Assembly (NCBI GenBank): GCA_036558265.1
Contig: DATBFY010000061.1
Location: 1-17,503 of the forward strand
Reading direction: 5' to 3'
DNA: 17,503 nucleotides
Source of the DNA: RYN-433 sp036558265
GTDB lineage: Bacteria > Planctomycetota > Phycisphaerae > Tepidisphaerales > Tepidisphaeraceae
The notes beneath the pieces are model-generated. The model did not search any database. It had not been told where the DNA came from and saw only the letters and a program-made list of their open reading frames with translations. The translations under genes were made by a program, and so were the position numbers. Within the stretch, counting starts at the first letter, position 1; the number at the start of each line of letters is the position of its first letter. Positions 7,184 to 15,119 of this stretch are shown piece after piece.

Positions 7184-7909
7184 TCATCCCGCAATGCGCA
7201 GGGCTTCGCGCAGGTCCACGGTCCCCTCGTACAGGCTCCGCCCCACGATGCATCCCCACGCCCCCGTCGTCTTCACCTGGGCGATGTGCTCGACCAGTCC
7301 CACGCCTCCCGACGCGATGACCGGCACGCGCCCGGCCTCCACCAGCCTCCGCGTCGCGTCATAGTTCGGCCCCGTCATCATCCCGTCCTTGGCCACGTCG
7401 GTGTACAGGATCGCGCCCAGTGGCCAATCGCTGACCTGCCGCGCCACGTCCACCGCCAGCCGACCGCTCGACTCCTGCCACCCCTTCACCGCGATCACCC
7501 CGTCCCTGGCGTCCACGGCCAGCACCAGGCGATCCGCGAATCGCGGCTCCTTCACCTGCTGCTCGAACCAGCCCCAGTCCTCCATCGCCTTGGTCCCCAG
7601 CACGACGCGCTGGGCGCCCGCATCGAGCAAACGGACGATGTCGTCCGCCGTCCGGATCCCCCCGCCCACCTCCACCCGCAAGCCGCTGGCTACGATCATC
7701 CCCGCGATCAGCTCCGTCTGCACCGGCCGACCTTCCTTGGCGCCATCCAGATCCACCACGTGCATCCACGTCGCCCCGGCGTCCCGGAACGACCGGGCCG
7801 TCTGCAGCGGATCCACCGGATAGTCGAGCTGCCGCGCATAATCCCCCTGCTTCAACCGCACCACCTGGCCGTTTCGAAGGTCAACACTCGGCAAAATCTC
7901 AAACGCCAT
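7184..7909 (-). CDS. hisA: 1-(5-phosphoribosyl)-5-[(5-phosphoribosylamino)methylideneamino]imidazole-4-carboxamide isomerase (HisA)
   Basis: HisA (EC 5.3.1.16) performs the fourth step of histidine biosynthesis, opening the ribose of ProFAR by an Amadori-type isomerisation in the cytoplasm. The protein has 241 residues, the usual length. The ATG at 7909 is chosen because GGGAG lies just upstream and the protein then begins MAFEILPSVDLRNG, as in the family; the frame is open for another 31 codons without support. Seen along the (beta/alpha)8 barrel are Asp10 in SVDL (general base), VRLKQGDY, the phosphate loop VEVGGGIR (79-86), Asp133 in LAVDARDG (general acid), the loop YTDVAKDGMMTGPN (169-182), and the second phosphate site IASGGVG (198-204). 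No other his genes are in the window, so it is dispersed from the pathway. It is divergent from uvrC, with 95 bp between their starts. Confidence 0.96.
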   Translation of the reverse strand: MAFEILPSVDLRNGQVVRLKQGDYARQLDYPVDPLQTARSFRDAGATWMHVVDLDGAKEGRPVQTELIAGMIVASGLRVEVGGGIRTADDIVRLLDAGAQRVVLGTKAMEDWGWFEQQVKEPRFADRLVLAVDARDGVIAVKGWQESSGRLAVDVARQVSDWPLGAILYTDVAKDGMMTGPNYDATRRLVEAGRVPVIASGGVGLVEHIAQVKTTGAWGCIVGRSLYEGTVDLREALRIAG

Positions 7910-8004
7910 GGTTCTCCCGAAAATCGAAACGTCGCCGACAGTAGTCAAAGCCCATGAATCGGGCAACAATGCCCTGTCCGGCAACGTACGACTGCAGGCC
8001 AATC

Positions 8005-9495
8005 ATGGACGAACGCCTCGAAAAACTCCTGGAAAAAGCCCGATCGCTCCCGAAATGCCCCGGTGTCTATCTCATGAAGGACGAAAAGGGGCGGGTGATC
8101 TACGTCGGCAAGTCCGCCTGCCTCCGCGATCGGGTGGCCTCCTATTTCCAGCCGTCCACCAAGCTCGAGATCCGCAAGTCGGGGCTGCTCGACGACGTCG
8201 TCGATTTCGACACGCTGCAGACCGATTCGGAAGTGGAGGCGCTCCTCGCGGAGAACCGGCTGATCAAGGACTTGCATCCCCGCTACAACGCCCGGCTGAT
8301 CGATGACAAGACCTACCCCTACCTGATGGTCACCACGGGCGATGAGTTTCCCGGCGTCTACCTCACGCGCGAGCCAAAGACCCAAGGGGTCAAGCTTTAC
8401 GGGCCGTTCACGAGCGTTTACCAGCTTAAGGAGGCGATCACCCACCTTCAGAAGGCGTTCAAGTTCCGCACGTGTCACCTGGAGATCAGCGAATCGGACG
8501 ACAAGCGTCGGTTTTTCCGCCCCTGCCTGCTCTACGCGATCCACCAGTGCACGGCCCCCTGCGCGGCCCGGATCCCGCGCGACGCGTACAACGAGGATAT
8601 CAAAAACCTGGTCCGCTTCCTCGAAGGCAACCGCGAAAGCGTCCTCAAAGATCTGGAAAAACAGATGAAGGAGGCGAGCGAAAACCTCCACTTCGAACGC
8701 GCCGCGCGCCTGCGCGACGAGATCAAGGCGCTTCAAGCCCTGGGCAAGCGAGCGGGCAAAGGCACAGAGCAGTTCTGGCAACCGGAGGCCTTCGTTTCCA
8801 ATCCGAAGGAAGGCGTGGGCGACCTCCAGCAGGCGCTCGGGTTTGCGGAACCGCCTCGGATCATCGAAGGCATCGACATCGCCCATCTCCAGGGCGGTGA
8901 GATGGTCGGCTCGCTCGTGTGCTTCATCGACGGCGTGCCGTTCAAGGACGGCTACCGCCGCTACCGCATCAAGCACGGCCAGGGGAACAATGACTTCCTG
9001 TCGATCCAGGAGGTCGTCAGCCGGCGCTACCGCGAGGCGGGTCAGAACAATGAGCTCTATCCCGACCTGATCCTGATCGATGGTGGGGTCGGCCAGCTCA
9101 ACGCGGCCATGGACGTCTTCAGGACGATGGACCACAAGCCGCCGCAGGTCATCTCGCTGGCCAAGAAGGAGGAGTTGGTTTACGTGCAGGGGGTCGTCGA
9201 GCCGGTGCGACTGAAGCGGAATCATCAAGGGCTGAAGCTGCTTCAATACGTCCGGGACGAGGCCCACCGCTTCGCGCAGCACTACCACCACATCCTGCGC
9301 CGCAAATCGCAGTTGGAGGAAGACGTGAATCAGGGCCGGCGAGCGCCGCGCGCGCGGAAAAAGAAGCCCGCCGCACCCCCCGCATCGTCGATCGAGGCCG
9401 ACCTGCTGAACCCGGTGGACGGCGCGACCCTGGCGCCACCTCCCACGACAGCCCAAGAGGGTTTTCCCGACGCGGCGGCGCCGGATCACAAATAG
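8005..9495 (+). CDS. uvrC: UvrABC system protein C, excinuclease subunit lacking the C-terminal HhH region
   Basis: UvrC makes both incisions around DNA lesions in nucleotide excision repair. Seen in order are an N-terminal GIY-YIG nuclease domain (GVYLMKDEKGRVIYVGK, 20-36; Glu83 in the helix EVEALLAENRLIK), four cysteines at 157, 174, 182 and 186 spaced like the iron-sulfur ligands known in E. coli UvrC, a UVR helical motif that binds UvrB (about 213-247), and the RNase H-like domain with Asp291 (GIDIAHLQGG), Asp359 (LILIDGGVGQ) and His421 (RDEAHRFAQHYHH). Family members are usually near 600 residues and end in tandem helix-hairpin-helix motifs. Here the protein is 496 residues and ends in a Pro/Ala/Lys-rich tail (435-496) instead. 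Start: the ATG at 8005 puts the GIY domain at the normal distance, though its ribosome binding site is weak. In-frame ATGs at 7954 and 7969 are alternatives. Confidence 0.95.
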   Translation: MDERLEKLLEKARSLPKCPGVYLMKDEKGRVIYVGKSACLRDRVASYFQPSTKLEIRKSGLLDDVVDFDTLQTDSEVEALLAENRLIKDLHPRYNARLIDDKTYPYLMVTTGDEFPGVYLTREPKTQGVKLYGPFTSVYQLKEAITHLQKAFKFRTCHLEISESDDKRRFFRPCLLYAIHQCTAPCAARIPRDAYNEDIKNLVRFLEGNRESVLKDLEKQMKEASENLHFERAARLRDEIKALQALGKRAGKGTEQFWQPEAFVSNPKEGVGDLQQALGFAEPPRIIEGIDIAHLQGGEMVGSLVCFIDGVPFKDGYRRYRIKHGQGNNDFLSIQEVVSRRYREAGQNNELYPDLILIDGGVGQLNAAMDVFRTMDHKPPQVISLAKKEELVYVQGVVEPVRLKRNHQGLKLLQYVRDEAHRFAQHYHHILRRKSQLEEDVNQGRRAPRARKKKPAAPPASSIEADLLNPVDGATLAPPPTTAQEGFPDAAAPDHK

Positions 9496-9633
9496 CGCAG
9501 GAGCAAGCGTTTATTTGCGACGTTTGGCGGCCGCAAAGGTTATCGGGCCTGAGGTTGGGAAAAATTTTCCAATTGCGCTGGACGTATCAACAGACCCCCA
9601 TTATGTTTTTAGCATTACATCCCTGACCCTCCG

Positions 9634-9676
9634 GAGCCCAGTCGCACGCCCTCCAGCGGCTGGGCTCTTCCTTTTT
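9634..9676 (+). terminator. Rho-independent terminator after uvrC
   Basis: Stem GAGCCCAGTCGC (9634-9645) pairs with GCGGCTGGGCTC (9656-9667), 12 bp with one G-T wobble and a 10-base loop, followed directly by TTCCTTTTTC. It lies 138 bp after the uvrC stop. Its T-tract touches the stop codon of the convergent serine hydrolase gene. Confidence 0.85.
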
Positions 9677-11748
9677 CACTCCGACCGGTGCCGATACGTT
9701 TCCAGAACCATGCGACGGACGCAGAACGCGTCATACGGCTTGAGTCCGGAGAAGACCAGCCATGCCCTTGTGCCGTCCTCGGACATCCACTTGCTGGTCA
9801 GCCGGTAGCCGTGAGTCTGAGGCACATCCCACTCTGAGGTGGTGAAGGCGGCCGTCCACGGGCCCCAGGGCTCTGGCGCGTCGAAGAGTCCCCAACCGTG
9901 GCCGTGACCGTAGCTGACGGCCAGGAGGTAACGTCCAAGGCCGTGGTCGTAGATCGCGTCCAGGCGCTCGCAGTGGGCGCGGTAGGCGAAGACGGGTCCG
10001 CGGTCGGTGATGTCCCGGCTCCAGGTGGGTTGGCCGTCCGGCCCGGTCTTCACGAAATACTCGTAGGCGGCCTTGTCGCGGATTTGTGATCTGGGGACGC
10101 GCGCGAGGGAGACCGCGTCGAACGGGTGATACGCGTCGGGGCCGTCCTGCGAGTACGCGTAGACGTACTGGTCGCGCGCACCCTCGTAATTGCGACCGAA
10201 GTTGAGGAAAGTGGGACAGCCGAAGCCTTCCTCGAACCGCCAGCCCCACGTCCAGGTCTGGCCGCGATCTTCTGACCAGGCGAGCGTGGCGTTGGCGGTG
10301 TTGCGCACCCACATGAAGAGGACCCCATCGACCATCAGGATGCCGCTGGCCTTGGGCCCCTTGGCGCCGTCGCCGGTGCGCTCGATCGTGGGCGAGCGCA
10401 GGTTGGTGCCGCGGAAATCGGGCGGCGTGCCCTCGACCTTTGCCAGTCCGAGCGAGAGCTTTTTCTCCACGTAGGATTCGAAGCCGCGGCCATCGCCGTA
10501 GGCGGTATAGATCGCGTCGTCGTCGCCCCAGGTCATCGGCCAGTTGTCACTGTCGATGGCCTTGCGCTGGATCGACTCGGGCGGGTCAAAGCGGACGCGG
10601 CGGATCGCGTCGCTGGGCGGCATCGGTGGATCGACGACGGCCTTCATGACCGGATCGACGATCTCGGTCTCGACGGCCCTCCAGAAGCCGTCGTGACCCG
10701 CGATCGCCGCGCCGTTGCGCACAACGATCAGGTCAAGCGACGGCACGACCAGCAGCACCTGCTGCCCCGCGCCCGCCCCGCAGAACGCATCACGCGGGGC
10801 GGCGGGCCAGGTCTTGTCGATGTTGGTGTACCAGCCGAGAACCGGCCGGGGACTCGACGCGCCGCTCCACCCCGTGACCTTGGCGTTGGAGCGGTAGTCG
10901 AGGATCTGGCGGACGACTTTGGCGTCGATCAGCCGTTTACCGTCCCAGTCCCCCTCGCGGAGCATGAGCCGGCCGACGCGCGCCGTGGCGCGCGCGGTGA
11001 ACGCGGCGCCGCCCCAGTTGGCGTAGAGGTTCAGGTCGCCCACGCGGGCGGGCTTGCCATAGCCCACGGACCATTCGGCATCCTTGACGCCGATCGGCCG
11101 CAGGACGCGATCGCGCAGGAGCGTGCGGATCTCCTTCTGCTCGCCGCCCTGGATGGCGGCGGTGACGGCGTAGGCAAGCATCGCCATGCCGGGATTGCTG
11201 TAAGAGGCGCGCTCGCCCGGCTCGTAGATGACCGGAACCTGATCGCGGGAGATCGTAAACGGATCGGTCGGCGCGCGCTTCCAGAACTCACCCTTCCAGC
11301 CGGTGAGCTTCTCGTGAGCCAGGCCGCTCGCCTCGGCGTCTTCCAGGCCCGAGGTATGGGAGGCGAGTTGGGCGATGGTGATCTTCGATTTGCGCGGGTC
11401 AGTTTGCCACTGTGGGACGTACTTGCTGACCAGGTCCTCGGGCCGGAGGCGGCCGTCGGTCATGGCGAGGGCGAGGGACATCCCGCCGACCAGGGACTTG
11501 GCGAGCGAGGCGGTGCCATGCGGTTTATCCGGACCGGCGCCCTCGGCGTACCACTCGAGGACAATGCGGTCGTGGCGGACGACCAGGAGGCCCGTCGTGC
11601 CGCGGGTAACCAGCGCGGCGCGCATCTGCGCGAGCTTTTCCGCGGACATGCCCTGGGCGGCGGGAGTGTCGGGGCGCCAATCGAAAGGTCCATCGGCACG
11701 GGATGAGAGCGCCACGGTTGCGATGAGGAGCCCGATGCGGAGGTGCAT
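9676..11748 (-). CDS. Exported serine hydrolase (beta-lactamase class C fold) fused to a DUF4185-like domain
   Basis: 690 residues. Residues 1-19 (MHLRIGLLIATVALSSRAD) look like a Sec signal peptide. Residues about 25-375 match the beta-lactamase/transpeptidase-like serine hydrolase family (PF00144): the SxxK motif is Ser81-Leu-Ala-Lys84 and the YxN motif is Tyr183-Ser-Asn185. The third, KTG-like element is not obvious; FCGAGAGQQ in the expected region may take its place. Residues about 390-685 resemble DUF4185 proteins, which are predicted sialidase-like beta-propellers: NWPMTWGDDDAIYTAYGDG, KLSLGLAKVEG, DFRGTNLRSPTIE, GCPTFLNFGRNY, DAPEPWGPW and SKWMSEDG. Members of the first family include esterases, D-aminopeptidases and penicillin-binding protein relatives, so the substrate cannot be named. 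The ATG at 11748 has no clear Shine-Dalgarno sequence but gives a complete signal peptide. It lies 48 bp downstream of the lipoprotein gene on the same strand. Confidence 0.85.
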   Translation of the reverse strand: MHLRIGLLIATVALSSRADGPFDWRPDTPAAQGMSAEKLAQMRAALVTRGTTGLLVVRHDRIVLEWYAEGAGPDKPHGTASLAKSLVGGMSLALAMTDGRLRPEDLVSKYVPQWQTDPRKSKITIAQLASHTSGLEDAEASGLAHEKLTGWKGEFWKRAPTDPFTISRDQVPVIYEPGERASYSNPGMAMLAYAVTAAIQGGEQKEIRTLLRDRVLRPIGVKDAEWSVGYGKPARVGDLNLYANWGGAAFTARATARVGRLMLREGDWDGKRLIDAKVVRQILDYRSNAKVTGWSGASSPRPVLGWYTNIDKTWPAAPRDAFCGAGAGQQVLLVVPSLDLIVVRNGAAIAGHDGFWRAVETEIVDPVMKAVVDPPMPPSDAIRRVRFDPPESIQRKAIDSDNWPMTWGDDDAIYTAYGDGRGFESYVEKKLSLGLAKVEGTPPDFRGTNLRSPTIERTGDGAKGPKASGILMVDGVLFMWVRNTANATLAWSEDRGQTWTWGWRFEEGFGCPTFLNFGRNYEGARDQYVYAYSQDGPDAYHPFDAVSLARVPRSQIRDKAAYEYFVKTGPDGQPTWSRDITDRGPVFAYRAHCERLDAIYDHGLGRYLLAVSYGHGHGWGLFDAPEPWGPWTAAFTTSEWDVPQTHGYRLTSKWMSEDGTRAWLVFSGLKPYDAFCVRRMVLETYRHRSE

Positions 11749-11796
11749 CGCGGTAGCTTACGCAATGGGGCCCGCCCACTGAAGCGAGCCTCCCCT

Positions 11797-12381
11797 TTAC
11801 TTGTACTCCCGGAACGTCTCCTGCAGTTTCTCCAGGTTCTTCATCTGGTCCGGCGTCCAGCGCGTGGCGGCGATCGGATTATTGGCGTAGAGCTTAGGGT
11901 CGTTCACGTTAGCGGCGATCGTGCGCTCCAACTCCTTCGACGTGGTGATGTCCTTGAGCTTCTTGAAATCGGGGTCGATGGGGGCCGCGGTCAGGGTTTG
12001 GCCGTCGAGCGTCAGGCGCGCGATTAGGTACATCGGATGCCGGTCGTCCCCGTTAAGCACGCCGACCAGTTCGATCGGCTGGAGTGTCATGAAGGTCCGG
12101 CCTTCGACCTCGGTCAGCCAGGCCTTGAAGACGCTGCGGGAGCGGGGGCGGGTGGTGCCGTCGTCGTTGAAGTCGCCGGTCAGGACGTCCACGACGTAGG
12201 TGCGCTGGTCCCAGGCGCGGATGACGGCGCGGTTGACGTGGGCGTCGCGCCATTCGAAGACGCCGCAGTAGCGCGAGTCGGCCTTGCTGACCGCCGGGTC
12301 GCCCAGCGGGACGCCCACGCAGCCGGTGAGCATGAGCAGACCCAGGGCGGCGATTGCGGCCAGGAGGGATCGCGGGTTCAT
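11797..12381 (-). CDS. Lipoprotein of unknown function, paralogue A
   Basis: 194 residues; I do not recognise the family. The ATG at 12381 has AGGAG six bases upstream. The N-terminus is a lipoprotein signal peptide (MNPRSLLAAIAALGLLMLTGC) with lipobox LTGC, so Cys21 should be acylated and the mature protein membrane-anchored. The mature part has no membrane segment and opens with PLGDPAVSKADSRYCGVFEW; the C-terminal third is helical and charged and carries TRWTPDQMKNLEKLQ. It is about 60% identical by eye (106 of about 171 aligned mature positions) to the product of the next gene upstream, so the two arose by tandem duplication. The conserved blocks RAWDxRTYxVDVLxGD, VFKAWLT and TLQPIE suggest a small beta-rich fold, perhaps lipocalin-like; that is a guess. 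Confidence 0.85.
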   Translation of the reverse strand: MNPRSLLAAIAALGLLMLTGCVGVPLGDPAVSKADSRYCGVFEWRDAHVNRAVIRAWDQRTYVVDVLTGDFNDDGTTRPRSRSVFKAWLTEVEGRTFMTLQPIELVGVLNGDDRHPMYLIARLTLDGQTLTAAPIDPDFKKLKDITTSKELERTIAANVNDPKLYANNPIAATRWTPDQMKNLEKLQETFREYK

Positions 12382-12488
12382 GGAGGGCTCCTGTAAGAGG
12401 GCAACAAAAGTCTAGCAGGAATTGTTAGTAAATACAAATATTTTTTGCGAAACGCATCCGGGAGGTGTGGCGAAAAACTCCAGGATCC

Positions 12489-12622
12489 GAGATTCAAATC
12501 TCAAGCGAATTTCAATTTCCAATGAACCAATGCCCCACATGGGCGCGGTCCAGCGCATGTCGTTTGGGTCATTCATCCCTTGGTCATTCGAATTCGTTTG
12601 TGTTTTGGAATTTGGCTCTTGA
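12489..12622. repeat. AT-rich intergenic element with imperfect inverted arms, probably a dispersed repeat
   Basis: Lies in the 253-bp gap between the two paralogues and is much richer in A/T than its surroundings. The sequence at 12492-12511 (ATTCAAATCTCAAGCGAATT) is an imperfect inverted copy of 12591-12611 (AATTCGTTTGTGTTTTGGAAT). It starts with a perfect short dyad, GAGATT-CA-AATCTC (12489-12502), and holds a direct repeat GGTCATTC (12567-12574 and 12582-12589). From memory, 'GGTCATTCGAATTCGTTT...GGAATTT' phrases are common between genes in planctomycetes and related phyla. No coding capacity is credible. The rest of the gap (12382-12488) holds only the upstream signals of the lipoprotein gene and an AT-rich stretch (TAGTAAATACAAATATTTTTT, 12426-12446). 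Confidence 0.55.
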
Positions 12623-12634
12623 TGCTTCGCGTGC

Positions 12635-13222
12635 TCACGGTTTCCACTCGCGGAAGATCTGCTGGAGCTTGTCCAGTCCCTTCACCTGCTCGGGCGTCCA
12701 GCGGGTCACAGTGGTGGGGGTGGTGAAGAGCGCGGGGTCGTTGAGGTTGGCCTTGATCACCCCCTCCAGTTCCTTGGCGCTCGTCGCCTCCTTGACCTTG
12801 GCGAATTCCATGTTGATCGCGGCGACGGTCATGGTCTGCCCGTCGAACTTGATCCGGCCGATGAGATACGCCGGTTTGCGTTCGTCGCCGTTCACGGTCC
12901 CGACGGACTCGATCGGCTGCAGGGTAAGGAAGGTCTGGCCGTCGATGTCGGTCAGCCAGGCCTTGAAGACGGTGCGCTCTCGGGGGCGGGTGGCGCCGTC
13001 GGCATTGAGATCACCCGCCAGGACGTCCACGATGTAGGTTCGCTCGTCCCAGGCGCGGATGATCGCGCGCTTGGTCATCGGGTCCTGCCACTCCCAGACG
13101 CCGCAGAGGCGCGAATCCGCCTTGCTGGTCGCGGGGTCACCCAGGGGCGCGCCCAGGGAAAGCGTGACGCTGAGGACAAACGTGACGACTGCGATCGCCA
13201 AGACCGGGATGCGTGCTGACAT
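12635..13222 (-). CDS. Exported protein of unknown function, paralogue B (no lipobox cysteine)
   Basis: 195 residues, closely related along its whole mature part to the downstream lipoprotein (paralogue A). The ATG at 13222 has only a weak purine-rich site (GGCGGTGA) upstream. The N-terminus (MSARIPVLAIAVVTFVLSVT and the next few residues) is a signal peptide ending LSLGAPLGD. Where paralogue A has the lipobox cysteine, this protein has LSLGA, so it should be a freely exported or signal-anchored protein rather than a lipoprotein. Shared blocks are DPATSKADSR, RAWDERTYIVDVLAGD, VFKAWLT, TLQPIESVG and TRWTPEQVKGLDKLQ. A single cysteine (in SRLCGVWEW) is kept in both mature proteins. It is 67 bp downstream of the OlsF-like gene on the same strand and may be co-transcribed with it. 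Function unknown. Confidence 0.83.
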   Translation of the reverse strand: MSARIPVLAIAVVTFVLSVTLSLGAPLGDPATSKADSRLCGVWEWQDPMTKRAIIRAWDERTYIVDVLAGDLNADGATRPRERTVFKAWLTDIDGQTFLTLQPIESVGTVNGDERKPAYLIGRIKFDGQTMTVAAINMEFAKVKEATSAKELEGVIKANLNDPALFTTPTTVTRWTPEQVKGLDKLQQIFREWKP

Positions 13223-13289
13223 GGATCACCGCCCGCTGGAGATGGGCAAGATTTTAATACGAGCTTTCGGCCGGTGGAAGAGCCGCCCC

Positions 13290-15119
13290 TCAGACCGCCA
13301 GCCCAGCGGCGCGATGGTGGGCGAGATACTTCGGCAGGCCTTGTTTGCCCAGATACCGCTCGGTAACCCGGCGATCGGCGCGGGGTAAGTCCACCAGGAT
13401 CAGCCCGTCCACGCAGTCGCCAAAGGCGCGATCGACGTTGAACGACAGAAATCGCGCGCCCAGCTTGAGGTACTGGCGGATCAGCACGGGCACGCCCTTC
13501 TGATCGACTTCGAGGTCGGCGACCAGGTCCGACAGGTCGTCCTCGTCGCGCGCCAGGGCGCCGGCGTCGCGATCGTCCCAGCCGCGCAGCGGCGGCGCGA
13601 CAAAGGGCGTCCGCGCCGACACGGCAGACGATTCGGCGTCGGACGCGCCGTGGTGCATCTGGAGGAACTGGACCATCAGCCGCACCGAGGCGGACTGGTA
13701 GGCGCCGCTGATGCTCACCGGGCCGAAGAGGTAACGGTAGCGCGGGTGATCGACGAGGAATCGGCCGATCCCCTTCCATAGCAGCAACAGCGGCGTGAAC
13801 GAGCGCTGGTACTCGGGCCGGACGAAGCTGCGCCCCAGCTCCAGCGCCGGCCCCATGCCCTCGAGCATCTCGCGGCGGTAATCGAACAGCTCGTACGTGT
13901 ACAGGCCGGCGACCCCGCGCTCGGCGATGATCTGGTCGGAGAGGCCCAGGCGATAGGAGCCGACGATCTCGCGCCGCGGACGGTTCCAGACGATCAGGTG
14001 CAGATAGTGCGAATCGAACGCGTCGAGGTCGATCGGCTTGCCGGTCCCCTCGGCGGCGGCGCGGAAAGTGATCTCGCGCAACCGACCGATCTCGCGCATG
14101 AGACTGGGGACCTGGGCGGCCGGCGCTAGGGCGACGAGGTTGTCGTCCGCCTCGACCAGGCGCTGGTCGGGCGCGAGCGCCTCGATCTCTTTCACCATCG
14201 CTGAAACATCGCCGATCGCCACGACGGGCCGCATGATGCGCGGCGTCTGGCCGCCGGAAACCGCGGTGACCTCGCCCGCGCCGCGGTGCTTGAGGACGTA
14301 GGTTCGCTGACGAAGGTACTGCGTGAGGGCGTCGTCGCCCTCGATCGTCTTGAGCTTGCGCCCCGGGATGGCGCTGCCGATGCGGACGTCGAGAGTCGAG
14401 TCGCGCTTGTTGAGCAATTGCCGGGGCAAGAGCGCCGTGCGCAGCCGCGGGTGCACCAAGCCCGCCACCTGGAACGCTGCGCCGTTGCGCCCGTTGAAGA
14501 AGACCGGCACGACGGCGGCGCCGGTGCGGCGGACCAGCCGCGCCACCATCGGCGACCATGACCGATCAGTCACCTGCCGCTTGCGGAGGTCGAGGCTGGA
14601 AACCTCGCCCGCGGGAAAGACCGCCAGGAGGCCGCCGTTGCCCAGGAGGTTCAGGCATTGTCGCATCGCGGCGACGTTCCCGTGCGCGGCGGCGCGACCG
14701 CCGCCGAAGGGGTTCACGAAGATCAAGAGGTCCCGCAGCTCGGGGATGCTTCCCAGGAGGTAGTTGGCCATCACCTTCACGTCGGGCCGCACGCGGGTGA
14801 GCAGGTCCACGAGCACGATCCCCTCGATCGCACCAAACGGGTGATTGGCGACGACGACGACCGGGCCCTTGCGCGGGATGCGGTCCAGGTCGGCATCGGC
14901 GACTTCGCACGTGACGCGCAGGTCTTTCAGAACCGCATCCAGGAACGCCCGGCGATCCGGCGCGTGGGCGGCGCGGCGGTAAACGTCGTTGAGTCCCGAC
15001 AGTGCGGTCAGGCGCTCGAGCGACGTGCCGGCGACGGCGGCAAGTTTTGCCAGGAGCGGGCCCCGCCACGGCGGGTCGAGGCGGAAGGGGCGGTGGTCGT
15101 CGGTGATAGTCGCGTTCAT
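13290..15119 (-). CDS. Bifunctional O-/N-acyltransferase, OlsF-like (ornithine lipid synthesis)
   Basis: 609 residues from the ATG at 15119, which has GAGG nine bases upstream; in-frame ATGs at 15128 and 15158 are possible. Residues about 60-280 are a PlsC/LPLAT acyltransferase: the NHPFGAIEG block with His93 and an acidic residue six further on (Glu99, where Asp is more usual), FVNPFGGGR (134-142), and FPAGEVS (168-174). Residues about 300-530 are a GNAT-like N-acyltransferase of the OlsB/hemolysin type (PF13444-like), with VGSYRLGL, LYTYELFDY, ELGRSFVRPEYQ (427-438) and YRYLFGPVSISGAY. This order is that of OlsF, in which the C-terminal domain acylates ornithine and the N-terminal domain adds the second fatty acid to make ornithine lipid, a phosphorus-free membrane lipid. 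It acts at the inner face of the cytoplasmic membrane. Ornithine as the acceptor is inferred from the architecture only. Confidence 0.88.
   Translation of the reverse strand: MNATITDDHRPFRLDPPWRGPLLAKLAAVAGTSLERLTALSGLNDVYRRAAHAPDRRAFLDAVLKDLRVTCEVADADLDRIPRKGPVVVVANHPFGAIEGIVLVDLLTRVRPDVKVMANYLLGSIPELRDLLIFVNPFGGGRAAAHGNVAAMRQCLNLLGNGGLLAVFPAGEVSSLDLRKRQVTDRSWSPMVARLVRRTGAAVVPVFFNGRNGAAFQVAGLVHPRLRTALLPRQLLNKRDSTLDVRIGSAIPGRKLKTIEGDDALTQYLRQRTYVLKHRGAGEVTAVSGGQTPRIMRPVVAIGDVSAMVKEIEALAPDQRLVEADDNLVALAPAAQVPSLMREIGRLREITFRAAAEGTGKPIDLDAFDSHYLHLIVWNRPRREIVGSYRLGLSDQIIAERGVAGLYTYELFDYRREMLEGMGPALELGRSFVRPEYQRSFTPLLLLWKGIGRFLVDHPRYRYLFGPVSISGAYQSASVRLMVQFLQMHHGASDAESSAVSARTPFVAPPLRGWDDRDAGALARDEDDLSDLVADLEVDQKGVPVLIRQYLKLGARFLSFNVDRAFGDCVDGLILVDLPRADRRVTERYLGKQGLPKYLAHHRAAGLAV

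Noticed and set aside
7910..8004. A TTGACT -35 box for hisA in the divergent gap
   Set aside because: With normal spacing the -10 would be GATTTT, a poor match, and the start of transcription would fall on the ribosome binding site.
7945..9489. A 514-codon minus-strand frame
   Set aside because: Exact antisense shadow of uvrC, whose motifs are all on the plus strand.
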